From: Arthrobacter castelli DSM 16402
GTDB lineage: Bacteria; Actinomycetota; Actinomycetes; Actinomycetales; Micrococcaceae
DNA: 64,000 nt
Direction: 5' to 3'
NCBI RefSeq assembly: GCF_000430705.1
Contig: NZ_AUMN01000002.1
Coordinates: 186,001 to 250,000 of the forward strand
Shown one piece after another: positions 23,800 to 33,838 of the stretch (positions are counted from its first letter, which is position 1; the number at the start of each line of letters is the position of its first letter). The notes below the pieces were generated by a model. The model did not search any database and was not told the origin of the DNA. It saw nothing but the letters and a program-made list of their open reading frames with translations. A program made the position numbers and the translations under genes.

Positions 23800-26613
23800 T
23801 CATTCCACCCCGGAGTAGGCCACGACGCCGCGGCGCACCAGTGCGATGGCCTTGATGCACCGGCGGCGCAGCCCCGGCGGCAACGGCTCCACCTTGGCCA
23901 GCTGGTCCAGCAGATCGATCACCTGCTTCGCCCACCGGACAAAGTCGCCGGCCGCCAGCTCGGAACCGGACAACGCGGCCTGCAGATGCTTGCCACGGGC
24001 CCATTTGTACATCGGCCAGATCAGCCCCAGCTCCGGTTCGCCGGTCAACGGCAGTTTGTACTGATCCTCAATATCGGTCAGTTCGGACCACTGGCGGATG
24101 ACGACGTCGACGCTGCTTTCCAACGATACGCTGGGCATCTTGGGGCGGATCCCCTGCTCTTCGCGCTTGGCCTGGAAGACGAGCACTGTGATGAACGCCG
24201 CCAGCTCGCCAGGGTCCAGATCGTCGAACGCACCCTCATGGACGCTCAGCGATACCAGCAGATCCTTCTCGCCGTAGATCCGCCGCAGCCGCTCCCCGTC
24301 CCCGGTGAGCACCAGGTCGCCGTCGTCGGGCCGGGTGTAGCCGTAATAAGCCAACACCTCCGAGACACGGTCGAAGGTCTTGGCGATGGTGTTGGTCCTG
24401 CCCTGGATCTGGCGGATCAGGCCATCGGTGTCGCGGCGCAGCTTCCACCAGCGCTCGGCCCACCGTGCGTGATCCTCCCGTTCACTGCAGCCATGGCAGG
24501 GGTGGGACCGCAGCCGGCGCCGCAGGTCGGAGATCTTCTCTTCCTGGGCAGCCAGTCCGCTGTACTCGAAGTCGACGTTGCCGTCCTCGCGGGCAGGTCT
24601 GGCCTCGTGGAGCGCGTTGCGCATGGACGAGGCGAGATCCCTGCGGTCCTTGGGCACACGGGCATTGAATGACTTGGGGATGCGGACCCGGGACTGCACC
24701 TGCACCGGTCCGTTCAGGTCCTGGACCGATACCCGGCGCAATTGCTTTTCGGCCGTGAGGATGGACGGCCGCGGTTCCCGGCTGCCGTGGTCCGGCGACA
24801 GCACCACGGCATGTCCCGGATTCCGTCCGGCCGGAATGTCGATCACATCGCCGGGACGCAGCCGCTCCAACGAATCGGCCGCGGCGGAGCGGCGTTGCCG
24901 TGACTTGGTCTTCGAGGCTTGATGCTCCGCCTCGGACAGTTCACGGCGCAGGGCCGCGTACTCGCCGAAATCACCAAGATGGCACCGCATTGACTCCTCG
25001 TAGCCGGCCAGTGATTCCTCCCGGCTGCGCACCTGCTTGGCGATGCCCACCACGGAGCGGTCGGCCTGGAACTGGGCGAAGGAGGACTCCAGGATCTTCC
25101 GGGCCTGGAAGCGGCCGAACTGGGCAATCAGGTTGATGCTCATGTTGTACGTCGGCCGGAAGCTGGAATTGAGCGGATAGGTGCGCTTCGAAGCCAGCCC
25201 GGCCACCGCCGTCGGGTCCGTTCCCGGCTGCCACAGCACGACCGCGTGTCCTTCGATGTCAATCCCGCGGCGGCCGGCTCTGCCGGTCAGCTGGGTGTAC
25301 TCCCCCGCCGTGATATTCGCATGCGTCTCGCCGTTGAACTTGTCGAGCTTTTCCAAGACCACTGAGCGGGCCGGCATATTGATCCCCAGCGCCAGGGTTT
25401 CGGTGGCAAACACCGCCTTGACCAGCCCGTCGGCGAACAGCTTCTCGACCACCTCTTTGAAGATCGGCAGCATACCGGCGTGGTGGGCGGCGAACCCCCT
25501 CACCAAGCCCTCGCGCCAGGTGCGGAACCCGAGCACTTCCAGGTCGTCCTCGTCGATATCCTGGCTCGCTTCGTCCACCCGCTGCAGGATTTCGCGCCGC
25601 TGCGCCTGATCGGTCAACCACAGGCCCGAGTCGACACACTGCGCCACTGCGGCGTCGCAGCCGGCCCGCGAGAAGATAAACGTAATGGCCGGTAGCAGGG
25701 CCTCCCGGTCCAGCCGCCGGATCACTTCAGGACGCGAGGCGCGCCGGGTCCGGGTCTGCGGCGGGCGGCGGTCCTGCTCGAAGCGGCGCTTCCTGCCCCG
25801 CCCCCGCTGGACGGGGCCCCGTCCGCGGCTGAACCTGTTTTCGGCGTTGGCCAGGGAGACCAGTTCCGGATTGACCTCGTACTCCGGCAGCGCCCCCTGG
25901 CGCAGTTCATCAGCCATCTCATCGAAGGAGACGTCGGTGGCGAACAGGTCGAGGATGTCGTGGCCGACCATGACGTGCTGCCACAGCGGCACCGGCCGGT
26001 GCTCGGTGACCACTACAGCGGTATCCCCGCGCACGGTGTCCAGCCAGGCGCCGAATTCCTCGGCATTGGACACAGTCGCGCTCAGCGAAATCAGCTGCAC
26101 CGCCGGTGGCAGATGAATGATCACCTCTTCCCACACGGCACCGCGGAACCGGTCCGCCAGGTAGTGGACCTCGTCCATCACCACATACGCCAGGTCGGCC
26201 AGCGTGGAAGATCCCGCGTAGAGCATGTTCCGCAGCACCTCGGTGGTCATCACGACGACGTCGGCTTCCGGGTTGATGCTGGTGTCGCCGGTGAGCAGAC
26301 CCACTCGCTCCGGCCCGTACACCTGGAGCAGTTCAGTGTACTTCTGGTTGCTCAGCGCCTTGATCGGGGTGGTGTAGAACGCCTTCAGCCCACGTTCAAG
26401 CGCCATATACACGGCAAACTCGCCGACCACCGTCTTGCCCGCCCCGGTGGGGGCGGCCAGCAGCACGCCCCGCCCGGCTTCCAGCGCCTCGCAGGAGTCC
26501 GTCTGGAAGGGGTCCAGGTCGAAGTCGAGCATAGTACGGAATTGATACAGCCGGGTCTTGGACTCGGCCTGCCTGAGTGTCGCGGCCTGGTACCGCTCCG
26601 ATGGCGAAGACAT
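23800..26613 (-). CDS. DEAD/DEAH-box RNA helicase, HelY/Mtr4-like
   Basis: Superfamily 2 helicase of 937 aa. Walker A APTGAGKT at 54-61, motif II DEVHYLADR, motif III LSATVSN, and motif VI QLTGRAGRRGID. An arginine-rich segment (RGRGPVQRGRGRKRRFE) interrupts the first RecA domain. The C-terminal part resembles the Ski2/Mtr4 class of 3'-5' RNA helicases; actinobacterial members are called HelY. It lies downstream of tatC, its usual position next to the proteasome locus. ATG 26613 has TAGGCT (minus 26625-26620) six bases upstream, so the mRNA is probably leaderless. Confidence 0.92.
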   Translation of the reverse strand: MSSPSERYQAATLRQAESKTRLYQFRTMLDFDLDPFQTDSCEALEAGRGVLLAAPTGAGKTVVGEFAVYMALERGLKAFYTTPIKALSNQKYTELLQVYGPERVGLLTGDTSINPEADVVVMTTEVLRNMLYAGSSTLADLAYVVMDEVHYLADRFRGAVWEEVIIHLPPAVQLISLSATVSNAEEFGAWLDTVRGDTAVVVTEHRPVPLWQHVMVGHDILDLFATDVSFDEMADELRQGALPEYEVNPELVSLANAENRFSRGRGPVQRGRGRKRRFEQDRRPPQTRTRRASRPEVIRRLDREALLPAITFIFSRAGCDAAVAQCVDSGLWLTDQAQRREILQRVDEASQDIDEDDLEVLGFRTWREGLVRGFAAHHAGMLPIFKEVVEKLFADGLVKAVFATETLALGINMPARSVVLEKLDKFNGETHANITAGEYTQLTGRAGRRGIDIEGHAVVLWQPGTDPTAVAGLASKRTYPLNSSFRPTYNMSINLIAQFGRFQARKILESSFAQFQADRSVVGIAKQVRSREESLAGYEESMRCHLGDFGEYAALRRELSEAEHQASKTKSRQRRSAAADSLERLRPGDVIDIPAGRNPGHAVVLSPDHGSREPRPSILTAEKQLRRVSVQDLNGPVQVQSRVRIPKSFNARVPKDRRDLASSMRNALHEARPAREDGNVDFEYSGLAAQEEKISDLRRRLRSHPCHGCSEREDHARWAERWWKLRRDTDGLIRQIQGRTNTIAKTFDRVSEVLAYYGYTRPDDGDLVLTGDGERLRRIYGEKDLLVSLSVHEGAFDDLDPGELAAFITVLVFQAKREEQGIRPKMPSVSLESSVDVVIRQWSELTDIEDQYKLPLTGEPELGLIWPMYKWARGKHLQAALSGSELAAGDFVRWAKQVIDLLDQLAKVEPLPPGLRRRCIKAIALVRRGVVAYSGVE

Positions 26614-26674
26614 ATATTCAGCCTAATGGGAAGTGGAGCACCCGTGGTGCAGTGTCCGCTGCGGGCCCGAACCG

Positions 26675-27517
26675 CTACAGGTTCTCCAGATCGTCCGCCG
26701 ACGTCGCTGTGTCCGCGGCCGCTTCGGTTTCGGCTTCGCGTTTTGCCGACCGCCGTTCCCTGCGCTTGTCATTGAGCAGGCACAGACCGGTGGCCAGGAA
26801 GAAGAAGAACAGCAGCGGGACGATCAGATAGAACATGCTCATGATGTCCGGGCCCGGTGCGGCCATGGCGCCCAGCACGCAGACCAACAGCACCGTCACG
26901 CGCCAGGATTTGAGGATCTGGCGGCCCTTGAGCACGCCCACCAGGTTCAGCCCGAACAGCACCACCGGCAGCAGGAAGGCAATCCCGAATGCCAGCAGCA
27001 GCCGCATCACGAATGTCAGGTACAGCTGGGCGGTGATCACGTTGGAGCCGCCCTCGGGGGTAAAACCAAGCAACGCCTGGACCGCGTTGGGCAGCACCAG
27101 CCAGGCCATGTAGACGCCGCCGATAAACAGCGGCACCGAGACGGCCATGAACGCCAATGCGATCCGCCGTTCCTTGTCCTTCAGCCCGGGGGTGATAAAC
27201 GCCCACATCTGGTACAGCCACACCGGACTTGAGACCAGCAACCCCAGGAACAGCGAGGTCTGGACCATCAGGTCGAATGATGAGGCAACGCCGTCGAAAT
27301 TGATGCTCGCCAGACGTCCGTCCCGTTCGGCCACATTCATGATGGGCTGGATCAGCTGGCTGAACAGCGGGTTATACAGGAAGAACCCCGCTACAGCGCC
27401 GACGACGATGGCGATGGCGCATTTGATGATGCGGTTGCGGAATTCCCGCAAATGTTCCCGCAGGGCCATCCGGCCTTCCGGATTGGCCTTACGGCCGCGG
27501 CCTAGTGCAAGTGGCAT
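26675..27517 (-). CDS. tatC: Sec-independent protein translocase TatC
   Basis: Polytopic core of the twin-arginine translocase, which recognises RR signal peptides of folded proteins. The 280-aa protein has six predicted helices. N-terminal MALREHLREFRNRI carries the conserved EHL-RE-R motif that binds signal peptides, and FASLxxYQMWAFITPGLKDKER follows (here SSPVWLYQMWAFITPGL). ATG 27517 has AAGGACC directly upstream, and only five bases separate it from the tatA stop, so the two are one operon. The C-terminal tail is charged and Ala-rich. Confidence 0.96.
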   Translation of the reverse strand: MPLALGRGRKANPEGRMALREHLREFRNRIIKCAIAIVVGAVAGFFLYNPLFSQLIQPIMNVAERDGRLASINFDGVASSFDLMVQTSLFLGLLVSSPVWLYQMWAFITPGLKDKERRIALAFMAVSVPLFIGGVYMAWLVLPNAVQALLGFTPEGGSNVITAQLYLTFVMRLLLAFGIAFLLPVVLFGLNLVGVLKGRQILKSWRVTVLLVCVLGAMAAPGPDIMSMFYLIVPLLFFFFLATGLCLLNDKRRERRSAKREAETEAAADTATSADDLENL

Positions 27518-27522
27518 GGTCC

Positions 27523-27816
27523 TTAGGAGCTACGGTCAGTGGGCGGATCCGTCCTGCCTGCCGTACCATCGTTCTTCCGCTTGGAGTCGTCGGCATGATC
27601 CTTGGGAGGGACCACCCGACCCTCAACCGGCTCGGAGTCATCAGGGTTGTCGCTGTCCGGATCATCCTTCATTTGCTTGACTTCAGTCTTGAAGATCCGC
27701 AGCGACTGACCAATGCTGCGCGCCATTCCGGGCAGCTTGGGGGCTCCGAACAACAGCAGCGCCACAATGATGATGATGATGATCGGCCACGGGCTGTCAA
27801 AGAGCTTTCCCATCAT
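27523..27816 (-). CDS. tatA: Sec-independent protein translocase TatA
   Basis: Pore-forming subunit of the Tat system, 97 aa. A single N-terminal helix of consecutive isoleucines (PIIIIIIVALL) is followed by the hinge LFGAPKLPGMARSIGQSLRIFKTEVKQ, an amphipathic helix, and then an acidic, proline-rich tail. Two adjacent ATG codons begin the frame at 27816; AAAGGACG lies upstream. It precedes tatC by five bases. No tatB is present nearby, which is normal for this arrangement. Confidence 0.95.
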   Translation of the reverse strand: MMGKLFDSPWPIIIIIIVALLLFGAPKLPGMARSIGQSLRIFKTEVKQMKDDPDSDNPDDSEPVEGRVVPPKDHADDSKRKNDGTAGRTDPPTDRSS

Positions 27817-27864
27817 ACGGCGTTACGTCCTTTCGTCTCGCTTAATATCCTACGCCTGTTGGCG

Positions 27865-28224
27865 CTACTGCAGGTCACGCAGCGCCTGGGGTTGGCCGCG
27901 GACGCGTTTGCGTTCCATCCTCCGGAGCCGGCGCTGCTGTTGTCGTTGGAGTTTGGACGTGACGTAGTCGACCCTGGCCTGACGCGGACTGCCGAAGAGG
28001 GCTTCGGGATCGCCGTGTGCGGCCGCTTCATCTGCACCGGCCGCAGCAGTATCAGTTTCCGCTGCACCGGCGCTGCCGGCGCTGCCCAGCCGCGTTCCCG
28101 CCGCCTCCAGCTCGGCGAGCATCGCGGTGAACGAGCGGAACAGCTTCACGCCCAAAATGCCGAGGAACAGCAACGAGAGCGCGACAAGTGCCACCCACAA
28201 CAGAATCCAAAACCACCAGGCCAT
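27865..28224 (-). CDS. Conserved small membrane protein between pafBC and tatA
   Basis: A 119-aa protein with one N-terminal helix (WFWILLWVALVALSLLFLGILGVKLF), an Ala-rich linker, and a basic tail with QRQQQRRLRRMERKR. A protein of this shape is found at this place in related actinobacteria, but it has no established role; the linkage to Tat and PafBC is only positional. ATG 28224 has TAGACT (minus 28236-28231) six bases upstream and no ribosome site, indicating a leaderless mRNA that may also serve tatAC. Confidence 0.7.
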   Translation of the reverse strand: MAWWFWILLWVALVALSLLFLGILGVKLFRSFTAMLAELEAAGTRLGSAGSAGAAETDTAAAGADEAAAHGDPEALFGSPRQARVDYVTSKLQRQQQRRLRRMERKRVRGQPQALRDLQ

Positions 28225-28261
28225 GGATTCAGTCTAACGACCATAGCCCCGTACCGCCGCC

Positions 28262-30262
28262 TCAGGCACGGTTGCCGGCCGGGGCGGTGCCGCCGTCGTA
28301 ATATGCCAGCGCCTGCTCCGCCCACTGCTGGCATTGTGCGGCCACCGGCTGCGGCTCGACGACCCTGACGTCGCCGCCGGCCCGGGCGGTCAGCTGCGGC
28401 AGCCACGACGTGGTGCCCACCCGGAAACGGGCGGCCGTTGTGCCGTCGTCGAGCAGTGCGGTGCGATCGGCGTTGTAGTGTTCGGCGACCCACAGGGCGC
28501 GTTGATTCATCACCACCGTGATCTGCACGTCGTCCTCGCCGGGGGTGAACAGGCTGGACGGGAACTCGGTCTCGGCCGGCCTCCGACCGGTGGCTGATTC
28601 GCCGGTCTGCTCGATGGTGCGGATCCGGTCGAGCCGGAAATTGCGCACGGCCTCCGCCCGCAGGCACCACGCCTCCACGTACCAGCGGTCATCGGCGGAG
28701 AATAACCGGAAGGGCTCAATGACCCGTTCGGTGACTTCGTCACGATGCGGGACCACGTAACTGAGCCGCAACCGCTGCCGGGCCGCTACAGCGCCATGGA
28801 TGACGTCGATCGTTGTTGCTTCGATGTGCGGGGTGATGTCCGCCTTGACCGCCGCCTTCAGCTGTCCGGAATCGCCGGCGGCGGCAGTGATCTTCGCCAA
28901 CGCGGATTCCAGAGCGTCGGCGGATCCAGCCCCGGGGACAGTTGCCAGCGTCTGAAGGCCCACGATCAGGGCACAGGCTTCTTCAATGCTGAAATGAACC
29001 GGTTCGGATAGCTCGTCGGCATTGCGCACGTCGATGACGCCATCGTCCCAGGTGGCATCGATGAGGTCCTCCGGGCCGTGTCCGGGCAGTCCGCAGACAA
29101 ACAGCAATTCGAGATCCTTGACCAACTGTTGTTCGGAGACGCCGAAGCCGGCAGCCGTGCCGGCCAAGTCGGCACCAGGGGTGTCCAGCAAATACGGAAC
29201 CATGTCCAGCAGCCGTTGCAACCGGTCTATAGAGGTCGTCTTCGTCTTCCGGTCCTTTTCCGGTTCGGGAAAGGAGATGGCCGGCACCGGCTGCGCGGAC
29301 GCCTGCACGACGCCCGTGAGACGGCGCACGACGGCGGCGCGCAGTTGCTCGGGCGCCATCACCTGCACCAGCGGACCGTAGGAGGCGATCTCGTCGGCCA
29401 TCACCTCGGTGTCCGTGTACTCGAACCGGATTTCATCCCAGTCACTGCTGCCGGCCGCCGCGGCCGTCCCGGCGCGCAACCGCAGGGAATGGGCAGCCGA
29501 CGGCCGCACGTGCAGCACGGCTGTTTCTTCAGCGGTCAATGTATCCAACCGGGCCAAAGACTCCTGCACATCGAAGTGGCCCGGGCGCTCGAAGGTTTCG
29601 TCGCGCAAGTGGACGGCCGAGACCATTCGCGACAGCCGGAAGGTGCGCTCGTCGCGACGGTCCAGGTCGTAGCCGGCCAGGTACCAGTGTCCGTATTTTT
29701 CGCCGATGCCCCACGGCTGGACGGTCCTGCGCTGCTGCTGCCCGGTGCTGGCCGCCAGGTAGCTGAACTCTATGGTGCGGTGCTGTGCCACTGCCTTGAA
29801 CACGGCATCGAAGGCCGGCTCGGCGGTGCGGATGCGTGGTTCGATTCCGATGATGGAGTCGGTCTCGGGGACCACTCCCCGCCCCTGCAGTTTCCGCACC
29901 GCCCGGGCAGCGGCAGAGCCCAGCGACGCCTGCTGCCACAGCCGGGACGCCAGCGACAGCACAGCGGCCTCTTCGCCTGTGAAGCGCACCGGTGGCATCC
30001 GGTACGCTTCCTTGGCGATCCGGTAGACCGTATTGGCCGTGTCATCCTCGAAGGCTGTGTCCCCGCTGGTGGCGCTGATGGGAATGCCCAGATCCCTCAG
30101 ATCCGCCTTGTCACGCTCAAAGGTGCGTTCAAAGGTCTCCTGGCTGGACAGGTCCTTGTACTGGGGAATGTTGCGGCGCAGGAAGTCCTTGGTCCGGCCC
30201 CACCGGGTGTCGAGCAGGGCGATGATCAAGTTCAGCAGCCGTTCGGTGCGGAGTGCAGACAC
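28262..30262 (-). CDS. pafBC: PafBC fusion: WYL-domain DNA-damage response regulator
   Basis: A 666-aa fusion of two HTH-WYL proteins that are separate genes (pafB, pafC) in mycobacteria. The first half opens SALRTERLLNLIIALLDTRWGRTKDFLRR (winged HTH) and contains the WYL core RRTVQPWGIGEKYGHWYLAGYDLDR. The second half starts near TTSIDRLQRLLDMVPYLLDTPG and has EPFRLFSADDRWYVEAWCLR. PafBC activates LexA-independent DNA repair genes. Fusion is known in Arthrobacter-type genomes. GTG 30262 has TAACCT (minus 30274-30269) six bases upstream, a leaderless start. FKBP ends 18 bases away on the same strand. Confidence 0.93.
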   Translation of the reverse strand: MSALRTERLLNLIIALLDTRWGRTKDFLRRNIPQYKDLSSQETFERTFERDKADLRDLGIPISATSGDTAFEDDTANTVYRIAKEAYRMPPVRFTGEEAAVLSLASRLWQQASLGSAAARAVRKLQGRGVVPETDSIIGIEPRIRTAEPAFDAVFKAVAQHRTIEFSYLAASTGQQQRRTVQPWGIGEKYGHWYLAGYDLDRRDERTFRLSRMVSAVHLRDETFERPGHFDVQESLARLDTLTAEETAVLHVRPSAAHSLRLRAGTAAAAGSSDWDEIRFEYTDTEVMADEIASYGPLVQVMAPEQLRAAVVRRLTGVVQASAQPVPAISFPEPEKDRKTKTTSIDRLQRLLDMVPYLLDTPGADLAGTAAGFGVSEQQLVKDLELLFVCGLPGHGPEDLIDATWDDGVIDVRNADELSEPVHFSIEEACALIVGLQTLATVPGAGSADALESALAKITAAAGDSGQLKAAVKADITPHIEATTIDVIHGAVAARQRLRLSYVVPHRDEVTERVIEPFRLFSADDRWYVEAWCLRAEAVRNFRLDRIRTIEQTGESATGRRPAETEFPSSLFTPGEDDVQITVVMNQRALWVAEHYNADRTALLDDGTTAARFRVGTTSWLPQLTARAGGDVRVVEPQPVAAQCQQWAEQALAYYDGGTAPAGNRA

Positions 30263-30279
30263 GCGAGTAGGTTACTACT

Positions 30280-30675
30280 TCAGCGGATTCCCATCAGGTC
30301 AACGACGAAAATCAGCGATTCGCCCGGGGCAATGGCAGATCCGGCCCCCTGGTCCCCGTAGGCCATGGCGGCCGGGACCTCCAACCGGCGGCGTCCGCCC
30401 ACCTTCATGCCCAGGATTCCCTGGTCCCATCCCTGGATTACCTGGCCGACACCGACCTTGAACTCCAGCGGGCTACCGCGGTTCCAGGAGGCATCGAATT
30501 CCTCGCCGCTGGAAAACGCCACACCGACGTAATGCGCGGACACGGTGTCACCGGCGGTGGCCTCCGGCCCGTCTCCGGTGATCAGGTCGGTGGAGACCAG
30601 CTCGGTAGGGACTCCGTGCTCGGGGAAGTCGATTTCGGGCTTGATGCGATCGTACTGGCGCTGTCCGAATGACAT
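30280..30675 (-). CDS. FKBP-type peptidyl-prolyl isomerase, cytoplasmic
   Basis: A 131-aa single FKBP domain protein. GDTVSAHYVGVAFSSGEEFDASWNRGSPLEFKVG and VIQGWDQGILGMKVGGRRRLEVPAAMAYGDQGAG cover the active-site loops, and LIFVVDLMGIR ends the fold. No signal peptide is visible. It is transcribed between a lipoprotein FKBP upstream and pafBC downstream, with 44 and 17 bases in between. AAGGAGCC lies just upstream of ATG 30675. A FKBP pair next to the proteasome genes is a conserved actinobacterial arrangement. Confidence 0.93.
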   Translation of the reverse strand: MSFGQRQYDRIKPEIDFPEHGVPTELVSTDLITGDGPEATAGDTVSAHYVGVAFSSGEEFDASWNRGSPLEFKVGVGQVIQGWDQGILGMKVGGRRRLEVPAAMAYGDQGAGSAIAPGESLIFVVDLMGIR

Positions 30676-30719
30676 AGGGCTCCTTGCCTTGGAATGGTTG
30701 GGTTCTCAGGTGTTTGTGC

Positions 30720-31619
30720 TTACTTGATTCCGAGAATATCGACGACGAAGACCAGGGTGCCACCGGGCTGGCCCTGGGCCGGGTCCTTACCGTAGGCCAG
30801 TTCCGGCGGGATGACCAGCAGCACACGCGATCCGACGGTCTGTCCGGACAGGCCCTGGGTCCACCCCTTAATCACCCCGGTCAACGGGAATTCCGAGGGT
30901 TGCCCGCGATCCCAGCTGGAGTCGAACTTCTTGCCGTTGCTCCACTGCACGCCGACGTAGTGCGCGGTAATGGTGTCCGACTTCTTCACCTTTTCGCCGG
31001 AGCCCTTGATCAGGGTCTGGGCGGCCAGCTCGTCCGGCTTCGGATCCGCCTTGTCGATAGTGATCTGCGGGACACCGTCGTCGTTGACCTTGACGGTGGG
31101 TAGTTCGGCGACCGGCTCAACCGGCTTTCCCTTCGCCTTGTCCAGCGGCTGCTTCGTTTCCTTTGCGCTTTCCACGGTAAAGACCAGCAGCTGTCCGGGC
31201 CGGCCCGGGGCGCCCTGCCCGCCTCCAACCGGCGGCACCGCATAGGCGAACTGGGATCCCACCCGGGCATCGGCCAGCACATTGTACAGCTGCGGATTGC
31301 CCTGCTTCATCTTGTCGTTGAGCTCCAGGTCATTGCCGGAGTCCGCCGTGTAGGTCTCCTCAGTGTTGGAGCCGTCCTTGGCGTTGAAGGCACTGATCCG
31401 CACGGATAGTGTCTGGCCGGGGTCAATTTCCGCGCCATCGCCCTCTTCAACAGTCTTCACCACCGGTTCTTTGACCTTCAGCGGTGTGTCGAATTCCACT
31501 TTCGGGGCTTCGCCTTCACCGCCGGAGGAAACGCTCAGCGATGGCAATGGTTCTTCGGAGTTGCTGCAGGCAGTGAGCAGCAACGCGGCCGCGAGCATGG
31601 GGGCAACAATTTTGCGCAC
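30720..31619 (-). CDS. Lipoprotein with two FKBP-like domains
   Basis: Exported peptidyl-prolyl isomerase of about 299 aa. An N-terminal signal with lipobox LLLTAC places lipid attachment on the Cys at about residue 18. The first domain (PGQTLSVRISAFNAKDG...) is divergent, with AYAVPPVGGGQGAPG in place of the usual loop. The second (DTITAHYVGVQWSNGKKFDSSW and VIPPELAYGKDP) is a canonical FKBP. The GTG at 31619 begins the signal sequence; the longer frame has no signal. It follows pafA on the same strand and may help folding of exported proteins. Confidence 0.9.
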   Translation of the reverse strand: MRKIVAPMLAAALLLTACSNSEEPLPSLSVSSGGEGEAPKVEFDTPLKVKEPVVKTVEEGDGAEIDPGQTLSVRISAFNAKDGSNTEETYTADSGNDLELNDKMKQGNPQLYNVLADARVGSQFAYAVPPVGGGQGAPGRPGQLLVFTVESAKETKQPLDKAKGKPVEPVAELPTVKVNDDGVPQITIDKADPKPDELAAQTLIKGSGEKVKKSDTITAHYVGVQWSNGKKFDSSWDRGQPSEFPLTGVIKGWTQGLSGQTVGSRVLLVIPPELAYGKDPAQGQPGGTLVFVVDILGIK

Positions 31620-31729
31620 AGGTGATTCTTTCGTCTTCGTCGTGATGGAAGCTGGCCGTGGACGCTGAAGCGCCGGCAACGGGCCTTCGAGAAGTTTAAC
31701 GCCTCGGGCGGCGAATATTCTCCCGGGGA

Positions 31730-33091
31730 TTACATACCGGCCAGCAAGGCGTCCACTCGTTCATCGACACTCTTGAACGGATCCTTGCACAGCACCGTCT
31801 GCTGGGAGCGGTCGTTGAGCTTCAGGTGCACCCAGTCGACGGTGAAATCCCGCCCGGTTTCCTGGGCGCGGCGGACAAAGTCGCCCCGCAGCTTGGCACG
31901 CGTCGTCTGCGGCGGTGTCTCAACGGCGGCTTTGATGGCGATATCGTCCACCACCCGTGCCGCCCCGCCATGGGACTGCAGCAGGAAGAACAGCCCGCGA
32001 CGGCGGGAAATGTCATGGTAGGTCAGGTCCAGTTGGGCCATCCGCGGCGCGTCGAGACCCGTCCCGTGCTTGCGGGCATAACCGTCCAGCAGCTTCTTCT
32101 TGATCGCCCAGTCGATTTCCCGGTCGATACCGGAAAAATCCTGGGACTCGATGGCCTCCAGGGTCCGCCGCCACAGATCCAGCACCCGTGACACATGGGG
32201 GTTGTGCTCCCCGTTTGCCTCGACAAAAGCCGTGGCCTTCTCGAAGTACTCACGCTGGATGTCGAGCGCGGAAAGCTGGCGACCGTTGGCCAGCCGCACG
32301 GGGTAGGTCCCGGTCAGGTCGTGGGAAATTTCGCGGATACTGCGGATGGGGTTCTCCAGCCGCATGTCACGCATAATCACCCCCGCCTCAATCATCCGCA
32401 GCAGCAAGTCCACGGTGCCCAGCTTCAGCATGGTGGTGGTCTCGCTCATGTTGGAGTCGCCGGCTATCACGTGCAGTCTGCGGAAGTATTCCGCGTCCGC
32501 GTGTGGTTCATCGCGGGTATTGATAATTGGCCTGGAGCGGGTGGTGGCCGAGGACACCCCTTCCCAGATGTGGTCGGCCCGCTGTGAAAAGGCGTACAAA
32601 GCCCCCTGCGGGCTCTTCAGCACCTTGCCGGCCCCCACCAGGATCTGGCGGGTGACCAGAAATGGAATCAGGATTTCCGACAGCCGGGTGAACTCCCCCT
32701 TGCGCGGGATCAGGTAGTTTTCGTGGCTGCCATAGGAGTTGCCCGCTGAATCTGTATTGTTCTTGAACAGGTAGACCGTGCCGTGGAACCCCTCGGTGTG
32801 CAGCCGGTCCTGGGCCTCGTCCACCAAGTCGTCGAGTAGCAGTTCGCCGGCCCGGTCCTGGGCGATGAGTTGGCTCAAGTCGTCGCACTCGGCCGTGGCG
32901 TATTCAGGGTGGGAGCCGACGTCGAGATAGAGCCGGGACCCATTGGTCAAAAATACGTTGGAGGACCGGCCCCAGCTGACCACCTTGCGGAACAGGTAGC
33001 GGGCCACCTCTTCCGGTGACAGCGGCCGTGCGTGCGGGCCGGAGTAGGAGATTCCGAACTCGGTCTCGATACCGAAGATCCGGCGGTCCAC
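31730..33091 (-). CDS. pafA: Pup--protein ligase PafA
   Basis: Attaches Pup to lysines of target proteins after the C-terminal glutamine of Pup has been deamidated by Dop. The 453-aa protein belongs to the carboxylate-amine ligase fold shared with Dop: the N-terminal [13 protein letters not shown] has the metal-binding Glu, and [26 protein letters not shown] is the signature loop. No Dop-like insertion loop is present. The GTG start at 33091 directly abuts the prcA stop (no gap), which implies translational coupling. Confidence 0.97.
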   Translation of the reverse strand: MDRRIFGIETEFGISYSGPHARPLSPEEVARYLFRKVVSWGRSSNVFLTNGSRLYLDVGSHPEYATAECDDLSQLIAQDRAGELLLDDLVDEAQDRLHTEGFHGTVYLFKNNTDSAGNSYGSHENYLIPRKGEFTRLSEILIPFLVTRQILVGAGKVLKSPQGALYAFSQRADHIWEGVSSATTRSRPIINTRDEPHADAEYFRRLHVIAGDSNMSETTTMLKLGTVDLLLRMIEAGVIMRDMRLENPIRSIREISHDLTGTYPVRLANGRQLSALDIQREYFEKATAFVEANGEHNPHVSRVLDLWRRTLEAIESQDFSGIDREIDWAIKKKLLDGYARKHGTGLDAPRMAQLDLTYHDISRRRGLFFLLQSHGGAARVVDDIAIKAAVETPPQTTRAKLRGDFVRRAQETGRDFTVDWVHLKLNDRSQQTVLCKDPFKSVDERVDALLAGM

Positions 33092-33835
33092 CTAACTGCC
33101 CACCGGTCTGGCCACCAGGTCTTCGACCTGAGCATCGCTCAGCCGGCGGAACGCCCTGCGGGTCCCGCGCTCGGTCAAGGGTTCACGGTCCAGTACGGCC
33201 ACCTCAAGGAGCCCGGCCGCCAGCATGTGGGAGTCCGATGAGCCGGCCCCGTCGACGTCGGCCCGCCGGTCCGCGCTCAATGCCTCGACTGCCAGTTGAA
33301 CCGCGTCAGCGTAGCTGGCGTGCGCGTCCCATCGTCCGTCCAGTACTTCTCGGACCTGTTCGGCCTGGCCGCCCATGGCGATGAAACCATGCTCGTCCGC
33401 AATGGAGCCGTCGAATGTCAGCCGGTAGAGGTGGTCCGTCTCGGCCGTGGCAGCAACCTCGGCGACGGCCAGTTCCACTTCGAACGGTTTCGATTCGGCG
33501 GTGAAGACCGCACCCAGGCTTTGTGCGTAGACGCTGGCCAGCCCCCGGGCCGTGACGTCTTCGCGGTGGTACGAATATCCCCGCACATCCGCGTAGCGCA
33601 CGCCTGCCTGCCTCAGGCTTTCAAATTCGTTGTACTTGCCGACGGCGGCAAAGGCGATCCTGTCGTAAATCTCGCCGATCTTGTGCAGCGAGCCTGAAGG
33701 ATTCTCGGCGACCAACGCGATTCCGTCCGCACAGCCGATGACGACGACGGAGCGCCCCCGTGCGATGCCCTTGCGGGCAAAATCGGCGCGATCCTTCATC
33801 ATTTGCTCGGGTGAGACGTAGAACTGCTGCGTCAT
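33092..33835 (-). CDS. prcA: Proteasome subunit alpha
   Basis: Outer-ring subunit of the actinobacterial 20S proteasome. The 247-aa protein starts with YVSPEQMMKDRADFARKGIARGRSVVVI, the alpha-type N-terminal gate helix, and lacks the catalytic Thr. The C-terminus ends EDLVARP. It follows prcB by three bases and directly precedes pafA, so prcB-prcA-pafA is one translation-coupled set. Confidence 0.97.
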   Translation of the reverse strand: MTQQFYVSPEQMMKDRADFARKGIARGRSVVVIGCADGIALVAENPSGSLHKIGEIYDRIAFAAVGKYNEFESLRQAGVRYADVRGYSYHREDVTARGLASVYAQSLGAVFTAESKPFEVELAVAEVAATAETDHLYRLTFDGSIADEHGFIAMGGQAEQVREVLDGRWDAHASYADAVQLAVEALSADRRADVDGAGSSDSHMLAAGLLEVAVLDREPLTERGTRRAFRRLSDAQVEDLVARPVGS

Positions 33836-33838
33836 GGC

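Noticed and set aside
29078-30361. 427-codon plus-strand frame opposite pafBC
   Set aside because: Shadow frame. The minus strand has HTH and WYL motifs in both halves.
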